This document shows, piece by piece, positions 1-8,851 of a stretch of 64,000 bases of DNA. The DNA is taken from contig PNKE01000060.1 in the NCBI GenBank assembly GCA_013822245.1, forward strand, positions 1-64,000, read 5' to 3'. Both the position numbers and the translations under genes were made by a program. This stretch comes from Candidatus Solibacter sp. (lineage in GTDB: Bacteria; Acidobacteriota; Terriglobia; Bryobacterales; Bryobacteraceae). Each line of letters begins with the position of its first letter. The first letter of the stretch is position 1. Under the pieces are notes generated by a model. The model was not told the origin of the DNA, did not search any database, and worked only from the letters and a program-made list of their open reading frames with translations.

Positions 1-134
1 GGGGGCGGGCGGGCTAATGAATTCCGGATCAGGGTCTCATGTTCATGGGGTAGAGGAAACGGACGATTCGGAGTCAAGTACCACGTGCGCACGGATTGGC
101 TTGGCTGATGCGTCAAGAAAATAGCGTCCACCCA

Positions 135-1604
135 CTACTGAATCGCCAACCGGAGCTGTTTTTCGAGCGGCTCGGCGATCTCGTTGGTAGACGCAGCCAT
201 AGGCAGGGCGGTCAGCCAGAGTTGAAGGGTTTTGCTCCCAACAGCGAGGTCCGCCTTCTGGAACAGGCGTTCTCGCTCCTTCAGCGACAGCCAGTTCTTC
301 AGCAGGCAGGGATAAGCCAGGCAGGCGACCACCTTCGGTGTCTTGGCCAGACCTGCATAGGCAAGCACCTGGTGGATATCGGCGCGGTGGGCATCTTTGA
401 TGCTCTCGGCGGACTGGGCCCATGAGTGCTGTTGGAGTTCTTCCCAGTGGCGTTTGTACTTCGCATCGACAATCAGCGTTGTCGATTCCCACTCGACCCA
501 AAGGTCGGGGATCAGCGATGTTTGAGTAGCCTGATGAGGGGGGTCCCATCGAAGAGGGACCACCGTCTCTCTATTGCGGCCAGTCGCAACCCGCCCGCCA
601 GTCCGCTGAGCTACGACTCGGATCACGGTCTCGACCCACGCCTCAAAGAACTGGTCCATCCGCATCTTCCACGGTATCCCAGCGAGGTCACTCACACCGG
701 CCAATCCTCTTTCGTCAACCGTCCATTCGATGGCTTGCAGCCCATCCGTGAAGGGCGCTGCTCGCATGGGACGTTGCAGCCAACCTCCGAGCATCGCGGC
801 GGAGGGCATGGCGGGAGGGACCATGATGACGCGTCTCAGTATTCGTTCACCAAACTCGATAAGCCGGTGAACGAATGCGCCGTGTTCTTTTTGTGTTTCC
901 AGCGCACGCAACTGCCGCTCAGCGGCGTAGCGTACTGCTCCTTTCAGCAATCGATCGTCGCGCAAGTCGGGAAATGAGCAAGGCACCGAGAGCGGGTTCG
1001 CTCTCGACAGACCTCTTGTCGCGTAGGCCGTCCAGTCCACCCTCCCACGTGGTGCGTGGAGGACTTCCCTCGCCTCTTCAAACCGGCGGTCGAGTGAGTC
1101 AAGTAACGCATCGAGCCGAGACAAGATCATGTACGACAGGACCCAAACGGGCACCCGACGTTCAGACCTCCGCAGCAGCGGCAGTGCGAGTGGAGTCGGG
1201 GCAATGCGCCAGCCCATCTCGGCAAGCATCGGTCCAATTCCGCTCCAAGCGAACCGCGGCTGCACGACAAGTCCGTAGTCGGGTCGGGCCGTTGTCGGGG
1301 AGCACAGCGCAATCGCCCCGACCGAATCGCCCGACTGCAAGGTCAGGTAGACGTCTCGGCCATCGTATTCCTGTGAAATCTGGACATCCAGTCCGCTCGC
1401 CAGGGCGCGATTCTGGCTTATGAACTGCTCTGATAGTCGCGCCGCAAGTCCAGAGGGGTCGCGCATGCCATCGACCCCGAAGAACTTGACCGCGGAGTGC
1501 CGTTCGATGGAGTGGTCTTGGATCTCGAGGCAGATCTCGTTTGAGCGCCGCAGTTGATTCAACGGTGCAGTTGATCGAGACCGTTTTGGGCGGTGCACTT
1601 TCAC
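135..1604 (-). CDS. mcrC: McrC-like component of a McrBC-type 5-methylcytosine restriction system
   Basis: A 489-residue protein encoded directly after the McrB-like GTPase. In McrBC systems the McrC subunit carries the PD-(D/E)XK nuclease that cuts modified DNA when driven by McrB. The C-terminal half shows this fold: IPDLWVEW followed by TLIVDAKYK, giving the catalytic Asp and the D-x-K element, with a following helix rich in His and Gln (ADIHQVLAYAG). The start is a GTG that overlaps the mcrB stop (GTGA), indicating translational coupling. The N-terminal half, presumably the McrB-binding part, shows no motif I recognise. About 134 bases lie between the gene end and the window edge, with no supported gene. 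The alternative is a related McrBC-like defence system of other specificity; methylcytosine recognition itself is inference. Confidence 0.85.
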   Translation of the reverse strand: MKVHRPKRSRSTAPLNQLRRSNEICLEIQDHSIERHSAVKFFGVDGMRDPSGLAARLSEQFISQNRALASGLDVQISQEYDGRDVYLTLQSGDSVGAIALCSPTTARPDYGLVVQPRFAWSGIGPMLAEMGWRIAPTPLALPLLRRSERRVPVWVLSYMILSRLDALLDSLDRRFEEAREVLHAPRGRVDWTAYATRGLSRANPLSVPCSFPDLRDDRLLKGAVRYAAERQLRALETQKEHGAFVHRLIEFGERILRRVIMVPPAMPSAAMLGGWLQRPMRAAPFTDGLQAIEWTVDERGLAGVSDLAGIPWKMRMDQFFEAWVETVIRVVAQRTGGRVATGRNRETVVPLRWDPPHQATQTSLIPDLWVEWESTTLIVDAKYKRHWEELQQHSWAQSAESIKDAHRADIHQVLAYAGLAKTPKVVACLAYPCLLKNWLSLKERERLFQKADLAVGSKTLQLWLTALPMAASTNEIAEPLEKQLRLAIQ

Positions 1605-3073
1605 AGGCTTCGGATCTTCTGTAGGAATGCCCGGATCGGCTCGCCGAAGCCAGCAACATAGCCTTGGGCCAAGTACTCCTCCAGCAGCGGTGCCAGGCTC
1701 ACACCAAGGCTTTCGCCCGTTTTCTGCTCGTCTTGTTCCAGGTAGTAGGAATGTCCTGGAACAAGAGCAAAGGAATCTTCAGTTGCGTGTTCCACGAAGA
1801 TAGATGTCAATTCCCTGAACATTGTCTGAGCCGACTGGCACGCGTGTTGTTCGACCACGCTCATGCGTGGCCACAGCGAGACAAAGCTAAACCGTCTGCG
1901 TACGGCCACATCCAGAATTGCGATGCTGCGGTCGGCGCTATTCATAGTGCCGAGGATTTGTAGATTGGGAGGGAGAAAGAAAACCCGATGGAATGGCGCG
2001 CCAAAGTCGTATGGGAGTTCAATGCGCCTGTCAGATCCATCATTCGGCTCAAGCAGGAAGATGGCTTCGCCGAGGATCTTGCCCAAATCCGCTCGGTTGA
2101 TCTCATCGATGTGGAGCAGGTAGTTGTGGTCAGGGTCGGCCAGAGCTTGGGCGGCAGCAAGCATCAAGGCCCCCGGCGTGGGTTCGAAGCGCAGCCCCAG
2201 GTCGCCACCTGTGGTGACAGGCGCCAGTCCTCCGATAAAGGTCTCGTAGGTCGTATTGGGGTGGAATTGAATACTCCGTCCACGTCCTGCGTATTGCTCC
2301 CGGAGAAGTTGCGTGGCCATCCTCGTCTTGCCGGTGCCAGGGGGGCCCTGAATGATGACGTAGCGCTTTCTCTCAAGGAGTTCTGAGACTTGCTGGAGTT
2401 CCACGCCGGGCATCAGATGCTCGAACCAACTCGCGCGGGTCTTATCATAGCTTTCCAAACAGGTGCTGATCGGACGGTGTCCCCGCTCCTCGAACATGAG
2501 GTCCAGAAAGGCTGTCAGTGCAGCCTCGGTTGCGGCCTGATCGCCGTTGGGCCGAAACATCGCATACATCTCTTTGCCGTACTTCTCATAGACGCCCTTG
2601 TACTCCGGCCAGGTGTGCCTGATCATGTCCGGAATCGTCAGGTCGGTGCGTGTCGGATCTTGTTTCGCCCAAGCCAGCAGCTCGCCTACTCCGAACTCGC
2701 GATTCAGCCAGCGACAAATGGCTTGAGCCTTTCGAGCGTGTCCTGGTCGCCCGAGGATGGCCTCGTCTGGGCTGAGGCCGCCGGTCCCAACAACCAACCC
2801 GAAGAGACAGGGGGCTTCCGGTACGGGAAAGATAACGAACGAGAGTCCGCTGTATGCACCTGATGTGGGATTTGATGGATGGATGAAGGCCGCGAACGGC
2901 ACGTTTGATTCCGCGCTCATCTTGGGCGCGCGCAGGGCCACCGTCTTCTCAGCAGGTTTGGGGTACCTGCCGCCGGGGCTTCCAAAGAGCGCGGCAAAAG
3001 CGCGTTCGTTGATTTCAGGCCAATTATCGAGTTGTGGTGTCTGGATGACTTCGAGAAGCGGGGCGATGCTCAT
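1601..3073 (-). CDS. mcrB: McrB-like AAA+ GTPase of a McrBC-type restriction system
   Basis: A 490-residue AAA+ motor. The C-terminal half contains a Walker A (GPPGTGKTRMATQLL), a Walker B of the McrB type (LLHIDEINRADLGKILGEA) and the MNSADRS sensor element matching the MNTADR signature of McrB GTPases, followed by an arginine-rich segment (VAVRRRFSF). The first roughly 200 residues have no motif I can name and probably hold the target-recognition domain, which varies between McrB proteins. The ATG at 3073 has an AGGA about ten bases upstream. The gene ends inside the mcrC start codon. The family uses GTP hydrolysis to translocate DNA and activate the McrC nuclease. Which modified base is recognised cannot be read from the sequence. 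Confidence 0.88.
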   Translation of the reverse strand: MSIAPLLEVIQTPQLDNWPEINERAFAALFGSPGGRYPKPAEKTVALRAPKMSAESNVPFAAFIHPSNPTSGAYSGLSFVIFPVPEAPCLFGLVVGTGGLSPDEAILGRPGHARKAQAICRWLNREFGVGELLAWAKQDPTRTDLTIPDMIRHTWPEYKGVYEKYGKEMYAMFRPNGDQAATEAALTAFLDLMFEERGHRPISTCLESYDKTRASWFEHLMPGVELQQVSELLERKRYVIIQGPPGTGKTRMATQLLREQYAGRGRSIQFHPNTTYETFIGGLAPVTTGGDLGLRFEPTPGALMLAAAQALADPDHNYLLHIDEINRADLGKILGEAIFLLEPNDGSDRRIELPYDFGAPFHRVFFLPPNLQILGTMNSADRSIAILDVAVRRRFSFVSLWPRMSVVEQHACQSAQTMFRELTSIFVEHATEDSFALVPGHSYYLEQDEQKTGESLGVSLAPLLEEYLAQGYVAGFGEPIRAFLQKIRSL

Positions 3074-3153
3074 ATGGCAGTGATCCTAACTGAAATCCCA
3101 TGGATTCCTCTTGTTTTCGCCCCAGTTTAGCTCGAATCAATCGCAGACGTCGC

Positions 3154-6100
3154 TCACTCCACCGCTCCCACCCGTGTGCCGTTGAGGGCGAAGCCGTGGC
3201 GGTTGTCGTAGGGGTCGACGGTGGCTTCGATGGAGAGGACGGGCTTCACGGTGAGGTGGCCGTATTCGCGGTAGGTGCGCGCAAACAGCGAGACTTCGAC
3301 GAAGCCGGTCCAGTCGGCCAGGGTGAGGAATTTCATTGTGCCCTGGTCGGTGGGGTGGCGGCGGTCGGCGACCACCAGCCCGCAGACGCGGACGGTTTTG
3401 CCATAAAACTCCCGCTGGCGTTCGGTGAGGCGCGAGACGGTGATGTAGTTCTTCCAGGCGACCTTCGGCCCGAAGCACTCCAGCGGATGCAGCGACACCG
3501 GGAAGCCGAGGGTTTCGGTCTCCCAACGGGCGCGGGTTTCGATGCCGGCGTCGAAGGTTTCAGGCAGTTCGCCGGTGATCCAGGGTTCGGCGCCGCCTTT
3601 CTTCATTGAGGATTCCAGGCGCTGGAGACGCCAGAACAGGCGGCCGCGGGGCTCGCCGAGGCAGTCGAGGGCGCCGCTCTTGAGCAGCGCGAGCCATTCG
3701 TCGCGCGCGGGCCGGGATCTGCGGTAGAACTCGCCGGCGTCGGAGAACGGGCGCGCCGACGCGATGCGGTCGAGCGTGGCGGCGGTGAGTCCTTTCACCT
3801 GGTCGAGCGGCAGGCGGATGGCGCCGTCGCCGGGCATGAAACGGCGGATGTCGGAGGCGTTCAGATCGGGCGGCAGGAAACGGGCGCCGTTGCGCAGAGC
3901 TTCCAGGACATAAAGCATGGGCGAATAGAAGCCGCGGCGCGAGGTAAGCACGGCGGCCAGGAATTCGATGGGGTAGCGGGTTTTCAGCCACGCCCCGGCG
4001 AAGGCCTCGACGGCATAGGCGGCCGAGTGGGCCTTGTTGAACATGTAACCGGCGAAGTCGCGCAGCAGCGCCCAGACGGCCGCGATTTCGTCGTCGGTGC
4101 GGCCCAGCGCGCGCGCCGATTGGCGGAACTCTTCGCCGAGCGAATCGATGCGGGCGTGGTCGCGGTTTTTGACCAGGGCGCGGCGCAGCAGGTCGGCGCG
4201 GCCCCAGGGCATGGCGGCAAAGCCGTTGGCGACCAGCAGGATGTGTTCCTCGAAGGCCATCAGGCCGTAGGTGTCGGCCAGCAGCGGTTCAAGCGACGGG
4301 TGGGCGTAGGCGGGCGGTTCCAGACCCTGATAGCGGCGGGCGAAGGCGCGCTTCTTGCCCTCGTTGGCGGCGCCGGGGCGGATGATGGATTCGATGGTGG
4401 TGAGGCAGTCGATGTCTCGGCAGTCGCTCATGACCAGCAGCGAGGTCATGGCGGGGGATTCGATATGGAAGACGCCGCGGGCGTGGCCGCTGGCGATGGT
4501 TTCCCAGGTTTGGGTATCGGACCAGTCGAGGCGGTTGAGGGCAGGGGCGGGGTGGCCGGAAAGGGCGATGTTTTCGAGGGTGTCGTGGAGGACGGTCAGC
4601 CCCGCCTGGCCGAGCAGGTCCATTTTGAGCAAGCCAAGCTCCTCGACGTCGTCCATGGTGTAGTGGGTGGTTAAGATGCCCTTGGAGGATTCAAACAGCG
4701 GCATACGGTCGACGACGGCCGAGCCGCTGACGACAAGTCCGCAGGGGTGCATGGCGAAGTGGCGGGGAATGCCGTCGAAGCTGCCGGCGAGGGAGAGGAC
4801 CGTCTTATAAGGTTCGTCGTTGACGGGGAGGTCGCGGCATTCGGGCGTATTGAGCGCGGCTTCGCGGGCGTCGCCGGTGTACCAGGGCAGGCGCTCGGTG
4901 AAGCGGCGGGCCTCGCGTTCGGGGATGCCGTGGACCTTGGCGATGTCGGCGACGGCGGAGCGGCCCTGGAAGGTATGGACGGCGCCGATCATGGCCACGT
5001 GGTCGCGGCCGTAGTGGTCGAAGACGTGGCGGATCACTTCGTCGCGGCGGTCCCAGGGCAGATCCAGATCGATGTCGGCCAGTTTGGCGAACTGCATGCG
5101 TTCGCGGTTGAGGAAGCGTTCAAAGCAGAGTCCGAAGCGGAAGGGGCAGACGTTCGAGATGCCGAGCAGATAACAGACCAGGCTGCCGGCGGCGGAACCG
5201 CGGGCAAGGGTGGAGATGGATTTCGAGGCGCACCAATCGACGATTTCGGAGAAGACGAGGAAGTATTCGGCGTAGCCGACCTCCTCGATGATGGACATTT
5301 CGCGGTCGAGGCGGGCGAGGACTTCGGGTGCAGGCGATGGCCCGTAGCGGCGCTTGATGCCGCGGCGCGTGCGCGAGCGGAGTTCGGCGACGGCGTCGGG
5401 GCAGGGAAAGCGGGGGAAGTGGATGTCGCCGAGGGAGAAATCGAACTGGCAGCGTTCGGCAATACGTTGAGTGTTTTCAATGGCTTGAGGGAGAGAGCCG
5501 AAGTAGCGGGCCATTTCGCCGGGGGTATGGAAATGGTGGCGGCCGGGGGGGAGCTTTTCCGGGTGCGGCTGGTTGAGCATGGTGAGCGTGCGCATGCTCT
5601 GGAGGATGTCGAAGCGGAGACGGTCGGAAGGGTCGAGGTAATGGGCATCGGCGGTGGCGGCGAGCGGGACTTTGTGGCGGCGGGAGAGCTCGGCGAACAG
5701 GCGGGCCAGGCGGAGGTCGTCGTCGGTATGGGGTGAGATCTCGAGGGCGAGGTTGCGGTGGAAGATATCGCGGAGGCGGGAGAGTTCGGCGTCGGGGGGC
5801 TGGTTGCGGCGGAGGGTGCGGGCGAGCGAGCCGCGGGGGCCGGTGAGGCAGATGAGACCGCCGCTGAAACGGGCGAGGTCGGTCCAGGTGACGCCGGAGG
5901 GGTGGCCGATGCGGGTGGTGAGCAGGCGGCAGAGGTTGGAGTAGCCGGGGGCGTTTTCGACGAGCAGGACGAGGGTGGAAGAGTCCTCAAGGGTGACTTC
6001 GGCGCCGGTGACGGCGTGGAGGCCGAGATCGCGGCATTTTTTCCAGAAGGCGACGGCGCCGGCGAGGGTATCGCGGTCGGTCAGGGCGATGGCCGTCATG

Positions 6101-6195
6101 CCGCAGGCTTCGGCGGCCGAAGCGAGTTGCTCGGGCGGGACGGGGGAGTCCAGCAGCGAGAACCAGCTATGGTTATGGAGCGCGGCGAAGGGCAT
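3154..6195 (-). CDS. dnaE2: Error-prone DNA polymerase III alpha subunit, DnaE2 type
   Basis: A 1013-residue C-family polymerase. It opens with a PHP domain (AALHNHSWFSLLDS, then ALTDRDTL), followed by palm motifs with the catalytic aspartates in LADIDLDLPWDRRDEVI and the GSAAGSLVCYLLGI block, the fingers, tandem helix-hairpin-helix and a C-terminal OB fold (KTVRVCGLVVADRRHPT). Length and the DnaE2-type wording of these blocks separate it from the replicative DnaE1 (about 1150 residues). The open frame extends to a TTG at 6225, but the ATG at 6195 fits the family N-terminus. In other bacteria DnaE2 works in SOS mutagenesis with ImuA/ImuB; neither is encoded here. The start codon sits in a long palindrome (6191-6232). 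The MCP gene ends 73 bases upstream on the same strand. Confidence 0.93.
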   Translation of the reverse strand: MPFAALHNHSWFSLLDSPVPPEQLASAAEACGMTAIALTDRDTLAGAVAFWKKCRDLGLHAVTGAEVTLEDSSTLVLLVENAPGYSNLCRLLTTRIGHPSGVTWTDLARFSGGLICLTGPRGSLARTLRRNQPPDAELSRLRDIFHRNLALEISPHTDDDLRLARLFAELSRRHKVPLAATADAHYLDPSDRLRFDILQSMRTLTMLNQPHPEKLPPGRHHFHTPGEMARYFGSLPQAIENTQRIAERCQFDFSLGDIHFPRFPCPDAVAELRSRTRRGIKRRYGPSPAPEVLARLDREMSIIEEVGYAEYFLVFSEIVDWCASKSISTLARGSAAGSLVCYLLGISNVCPFRFGLCFERFLNRERMQFAKLADIDLDLPWDRRDEVIRHVFDHYGRDHVAMIGAVHTFQGRSAVADIAKVHGIPEREARRFTERLPWYTGDAREAALNTPECRDLPVNDEPYKTVLSLAGSFDGIPRHFAMHPCGLVVSGSAVVDRMPLFESSKGILTTHYTMDDVEELGLLKMDLLGQAGLTVLHDTLENIALSGHPAPALNRLDWSDTQTWETIASGHARGVFHIESPAMTSLLVMSDCRDIDCLTTIESIIRPGAANEGKKRAFARRYQGLEPPAYAHPSLEPLLADTYGLMAFEEHILLVANGFAAMPWGRADLLRRALVKNRDHARIDSLGEEFRQSARALGRTDDEIAAVWALLRDFAGYMFNKAHSAAYAVEAFAGAWLKTRYPIEFLAAVLTSRRGFYSPMLYVLEALRNGARFLPPDLNASDIRRFMPGDGAIRLPLDQVKGLTAATLDRIASARPFSDAGEFYRRSRPARDEWLALLKSGALDCLGEPRGRLFWRLQRLESSMKKGGAEPWITGELPETFDAGIETRARWETETLGFPVSLHPLECFGPKVAWKNYITVSRLTERQREFYGKTVRVCGLVVADRRHPTDQGTMKFLTLADWTGFVEVSLFARTYREYGHLTVKPVLSIEATVDPYDNRHGFALNGTRVGAVE

Positions 6196-6232
6196 GATTG
6201 AATAGTGTAATCTTTTACACTCCAATCATGCC
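6191..6232. promoter_or_regulatory. Long inverted repeat covering the dnaE2 start codon
   Basis: The inner arms AGTGTAA (6204-6210) and TTACACT (6215-6221) are perfect and separated by TCTT. The outer arms GGCATGATTG (6191-6200) and CAATCATGCC (6223-6232) are also perfect, offset by 3 versus 1 unpaired bases. The dnaE2 ATG (6195-6193, minus strand) lies in one outer arm, and a mirror ATG lies on the plus strand at 6228. No ribosome binding site is visible in front of the dnaE2 ATG. This could be a repressor operator, or an mRNA hairpin that hides the start codon; I do not recognise the operator sequence. Confidence 0.6.
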
Positions 6233-6268
6233 CCAGGGAACGCCGCGGCGCAAGGGGCGCGGGGTGGT

Positions 6269-7687
6269 TTAGGCCGAAACGCCGATGAGCTGGTTGAGTT
6301 TCGCGACGGCCGAGGAGAGGTGTTCGGCCTGGGCCGAGAGCTCCTCGGATGCGGCGGCGCCTTGTTCGGAGCCGGCGGCGGTGGACTGGGTGACCTGCTG
6401 CATCTGGGCGATGGTGCGGGCAACCTGTTCGACGCCCTTCAACTGGTCCTTGCTGGCGCGGCTGACCTGTTCGACGAGGGTGCGGATTTTGGCGGATTCC
6501 TCGCCGATGGCGAGCACTTCGGCGGTGACTTCGCCGACCGTGGCCTTGCCGGCGGCGGCGCGGGTGGTGGACTCCTCGATGAGCACGGAGGTGTCGCGGG
6601 CGGCCTGGGCGCAGCGTTGGGCGAGGTTCCGGACCTCTTCGGCGACGACGGCGAAACCGAGGCCGGCTTCACCGGCTCGGGCGGCTTCGACGGCGGCGTT
6701 GAGGGCGAGGATATTGGTCTGGAACGAGATCTCGTCGATGACGCGGATGATTCTGGCGACCTTTTCGCTGGAGGTGTTGATGAGGTCCATGGCGAGTTGG
6801 AGCTGGCCGAGCGAGGTTTGGGTGCGGGTGACGACGGCGTCGGCCTGGACGGTCATATTGGATGCATCGCCGAGGCTGGCGGTATTGCGCTGGGCCATGG
6901 AGCGGATCTCCTCGGCCGCCGAGGAGGTTTCCTCGAGGCTGGCGGCCTGTTCGGAGGCGCCTTGGGCGAGCGACTGGCTTGAGGTGGCCACCTGGGCGAC
7001 GGCGCCGGCCATCTCCGAACTGGTGACGCGCAGATCGTCGGAAAGACGGGCGAGGGTCCGGGTGATGCCCCGGCTCACAAGCAGGGCGATGCTGACGCAG
7101 AGCGCGACGACGAGGAATCCCCCGGCCGCCATTGACAGTTGGGTCGATCGGATGGTGGCGGCCGCTTCTCCGCCCTGTTCGATGCTCACATCATGAAAGT
7201 GCTTGCGCAGCAGCGCCATTGACTGGGTGGCCTCGGTCAGGGCGGGGACGGTCTCGCTTCTGTAGACGGCGACGGCCTCGTCCGAGGCCTGCCGGCTTCT
7301 GAGTTCATTGATCTTCACCGCGGACCGATGGAGACGTTCATGGGGCGCGCGCAATTGCTCGATCATGCGGGCGAGGCGCGAGTCGGAGCGGGCGGCTTCG
7401 GCTCCTTCTCCATACATCCATTTGCCGAGGGCGCAGAGGCGCGGGTCGGTCTGGCCGGTGAAGCCGGCGCCGATGAGCATAGCATGTTCGAGGTGATGGA
7501 TCCAGGACAGATGGTCGGCGTGGCGCTCGGCCATGAAGCGGTCACTTTCGGTGGCAACGCGCGCGACGGTGGCGATCCGGCCGATGTGGCCGAAGATGAA
7601 GAAAGTGACGATGGCGCCGAGGGTCAGCGGCACGAGGACGGTGCAGAAACCGGCGATGATGCGCTTCTTGATGGTCCAGGAAGACAT
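6269..7687 (-). CDS. Methyl-accepting chemotaxis protein with CZB-like sensor region
   Basis: A 472-residue chemoreceptor. A membrane segment at about 11-33 and another ([14 protein letters not shown]) near residue 190 flank an extracytoplasmic sensor of about 150 residues. The signalling domain carries the hairpin-tip signature ([20 protein letters not shown], then [13 protein letters not shown]). The sensor region has spaced residues resembling the chemoreceptor zinc-binding (CZB) motif: H59-x-x-W62, C85-x-x-G-x-W90 and H116-x-x-x-H120. The ATG at 7687 has AAGGAG upstream; the longer frame to 7780 has no comparable signal. No CheA, CheW or other chemotaxis gene is nearby, so it must act with proteins encoded elsewhere. 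Sensing of zinc or of an oxidant is inference from the CZB resemblance. Confidence 0.9.
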   Translation of the reverse strand: MSSWTIKKRIIAGFCTVLVPLTLGAIVTFFIFGHIGRIATVARVATESDRFMAERHADHLSWIHHLEHAMLIGAGFTGQTDPRLCALGKWMYGEGAEAARSDSRLARMIEQLRAPHERLHRSAVKINELRSRQASDEAVAVYRSETVPALTEATQSMALLRKHFHDVSIEQGGEAAATIRSTQLSMAAGGFLVVALCVSIALLVSRGITRTLARLSDDLRVTSSEMAGAVAQVATSSQSLAQGASEQAASLEETSSAAEEIRSMAQRNTASLGDASNMTVQADAVVTRTQTSLGQLQLAMDLINTSSEKVARIIRVIDEISFQTNILALNAAVEAARAGEAGLGFAVVAEEVRNLAQRCAQAARDTSVLIEESTTRAAAGKATVGEVTAEVLAIGEESAKIRTLVEQVSRASKDQLKGVEQVARTIAQMQQVTQSTAAGSEQGAAASEELSAQAEHLSSAVAKLNQLIGVSA

Positions 7688-7932
7688 GAGGTACAACTCC
7701 TTGGGCGGCGGTTCCGGCGAGTGCCACTCGCTGGACGGTCGTCGCCGCAGGGGCCTGGGACGACTTGGCTTGCGCGCCACTTGATGATACGTATCGGATT
7801 GCCAAATCCGAATATGAGACCATTTGAGTTCTTCGCCGGCGGGTGGTCCCGAGGCGGGGATCAGGCGAGCCGAGCAGGCGAGGGAGTTTGCCGCGAAACT
7901 CGGCTGGGCCGGTTGCTGTATGCTCGATAGCT

Positions 7933-8367
7933 ATGAAGCGCCGAATCCTGCTGGTTTTCCTGATGGTCTCGATGGCGGGGTTCGCCGCCGATTTGCAGAC
8001 TGAAGTGCAGGCCGCGGAGAACGCCTGGATCGCCGGGATCAAGGCGAAGGACGCGCAGGCGCTGGGCCGGGTGCTGGCCGATGATCTCATCTACGTCCAT
8101 TCAGGCGGGGTGGTGGACACCAAAGCCCAGTACATCGCCAAGGTGACCTCCGGCAAGCAGGTTTACAAGGGCGTGGAGCAGTTCAGGATGAAGATCCGGG
8201 GCGAGGGGTCAGTCGCCACTGCCCAGTATTGGGCCCGCATGCGCGGCATCAACGCCACGGGCGACTTTGACGACAAACTGGTTGTCGCGCACATCTGGGT
8301 GAAGACGGGCGGGGTGTGGCGGATGGCGTATCACCAGACGACGAAGGTGCCGGAGATTCCGCGCTAG
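7933..8367 (+). CDS. Secreted SnoaL/DUF4440-like small protein
   Basis: A 144-residue protein with a Sec signal peptide (MKRRILLVFLMVSMAGFAA). The mature part resembles the NTF2-like DUF4440/SnoaL fold: an N-terminal helix (AENAWIAGIKAKDAQAL) followed by ADDLIYVHSGGVVDTKAQYI, then beta strands with VVAHIWVKTGGVWRMAYHQTT. The fold is a cone-shaped pocket used for many small-molecule roles, and the substrate cannot be inferred. The ATG at 7933 is chosen because it begins the signal peptide. It is divergent from the MCP gene and convergent with hicA. It appears to be a single-gene unit. Confidence 0.75.
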   Translation: MKRRILLVFLMVSMAGFAADLQTEVQAAENAWIAGIKAKDAQALGRVLADDLIYVHSGGVVDTKAQYIAKVTSGKQVYKGVEQFRMKIRGEGSVATAQYWARMRGINATGDFDDKLVVAHIWVKTGGVWRMAYHQTTKVPEIPR

Positions 8368-8403
8368 CGCCCAAGGCGGCGCACTGGCCGCCGGACGGCG
8401 GAC

Positions 8404-8631
8404 TCAGGATTCGTGCTCGAACAACGACCGCGGCAGGCCCGACTGGCGGATGATGCTGCTCAGGGTTCCGGTCTTGAGCTCGGGGTGAAGGGGGACGGGA
8501 ACCGTCACGGTTGCACCTTCCCGGCGGAGTTGCATCACACGGTGGCTGCCGCGCTGGCGTATGGGCTTGAATCCATGTTGTTCGAGAATGCGGCAGGCTT
8601 CGTCGCCGGAGAGGATGCGCAGTCTACCCAA
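8404..8631 (-). CDS. hicA: HicA-type mRNA interferase toxin
   Basis: A 75-residue protein of the HicA/YcfA double-stranded-RNA-binding-like family. It has the family pattern of an N-terminal helix (SGDEACRILEQHGFKPIRQ), the catalytic-histidine strand (RGSHRVMQL) and the C-terminal block VPLHPELKTGTLSSIIRQ. HicA toxins cleave mRNA and are neutralised by HicB. The start appears to be a TTG with GAGG about six bases upstream, overlapping the end of hicB by eight bases. The order antitoxin then toxin is less common than hicA first but is known. It is downstream of yjbR and hicB in one transcription unit. Confidence 0.85.
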   Translation of the reverse strand: MGRLRILSGDEACRILEQHGFKPIRQRGSHRVMQLRREGATVTVPVPLHPELKTGTLSSIIRQSGLPRSLFEHES

Positions 8632-8851
8632 CCGGGACCTCGACTTGAGTGACGAAGACCTCGCCGCGCAGGCGCTTCGCCGTTTCCTCGGCAGAGGCGG
8701 TTTCGAAGAACAGGGTGAGCGCTTCGATCAGATTCGTCCGGGCTTCTTCGATCGTTGCGCCCTGGCTGGCGATATCGAGTTCAGGGCAGAGGGAGACGTA
8801 GGCGTCGCCTTCGCGCCCGATGATGGCGGTGAGCCGGCGGGACCCAGTCAT
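8624..8851 (-). CDS. hicB: HicB-family antitoxin
   Basis: A 75-residue protein with the HicB partial RNase H-like fold: LTAIIGREGDAYVSLCPELD, then the typical ASQGATIEEARTNLIEALTL helix. It lacks the C-terminal DNA-binding helix-turn-helix or ribbon-helix-helix of longer HicB proteins, so autoregulation may be weak or need a partner. The ATG overlaps the stop of the upstream yjbR-like gene (ATGA) and the 3' end overlaps hicA. It is expected to neutralise the HicA toxin by covering its active site. Confidence 0.85.
   Translation of the reverse strand: MTGSRRLTAIIGREGDAYVSLCPELDIASQGATIEEARTNLIEALTLFFETASAEETAKRLRGEVFVTQVEVPVG

Noticed and set aside
1-134. Possible gene at the left edge
   Set aside because: Short, shared with frames antisense to mcrC and without any recognisable peptide.
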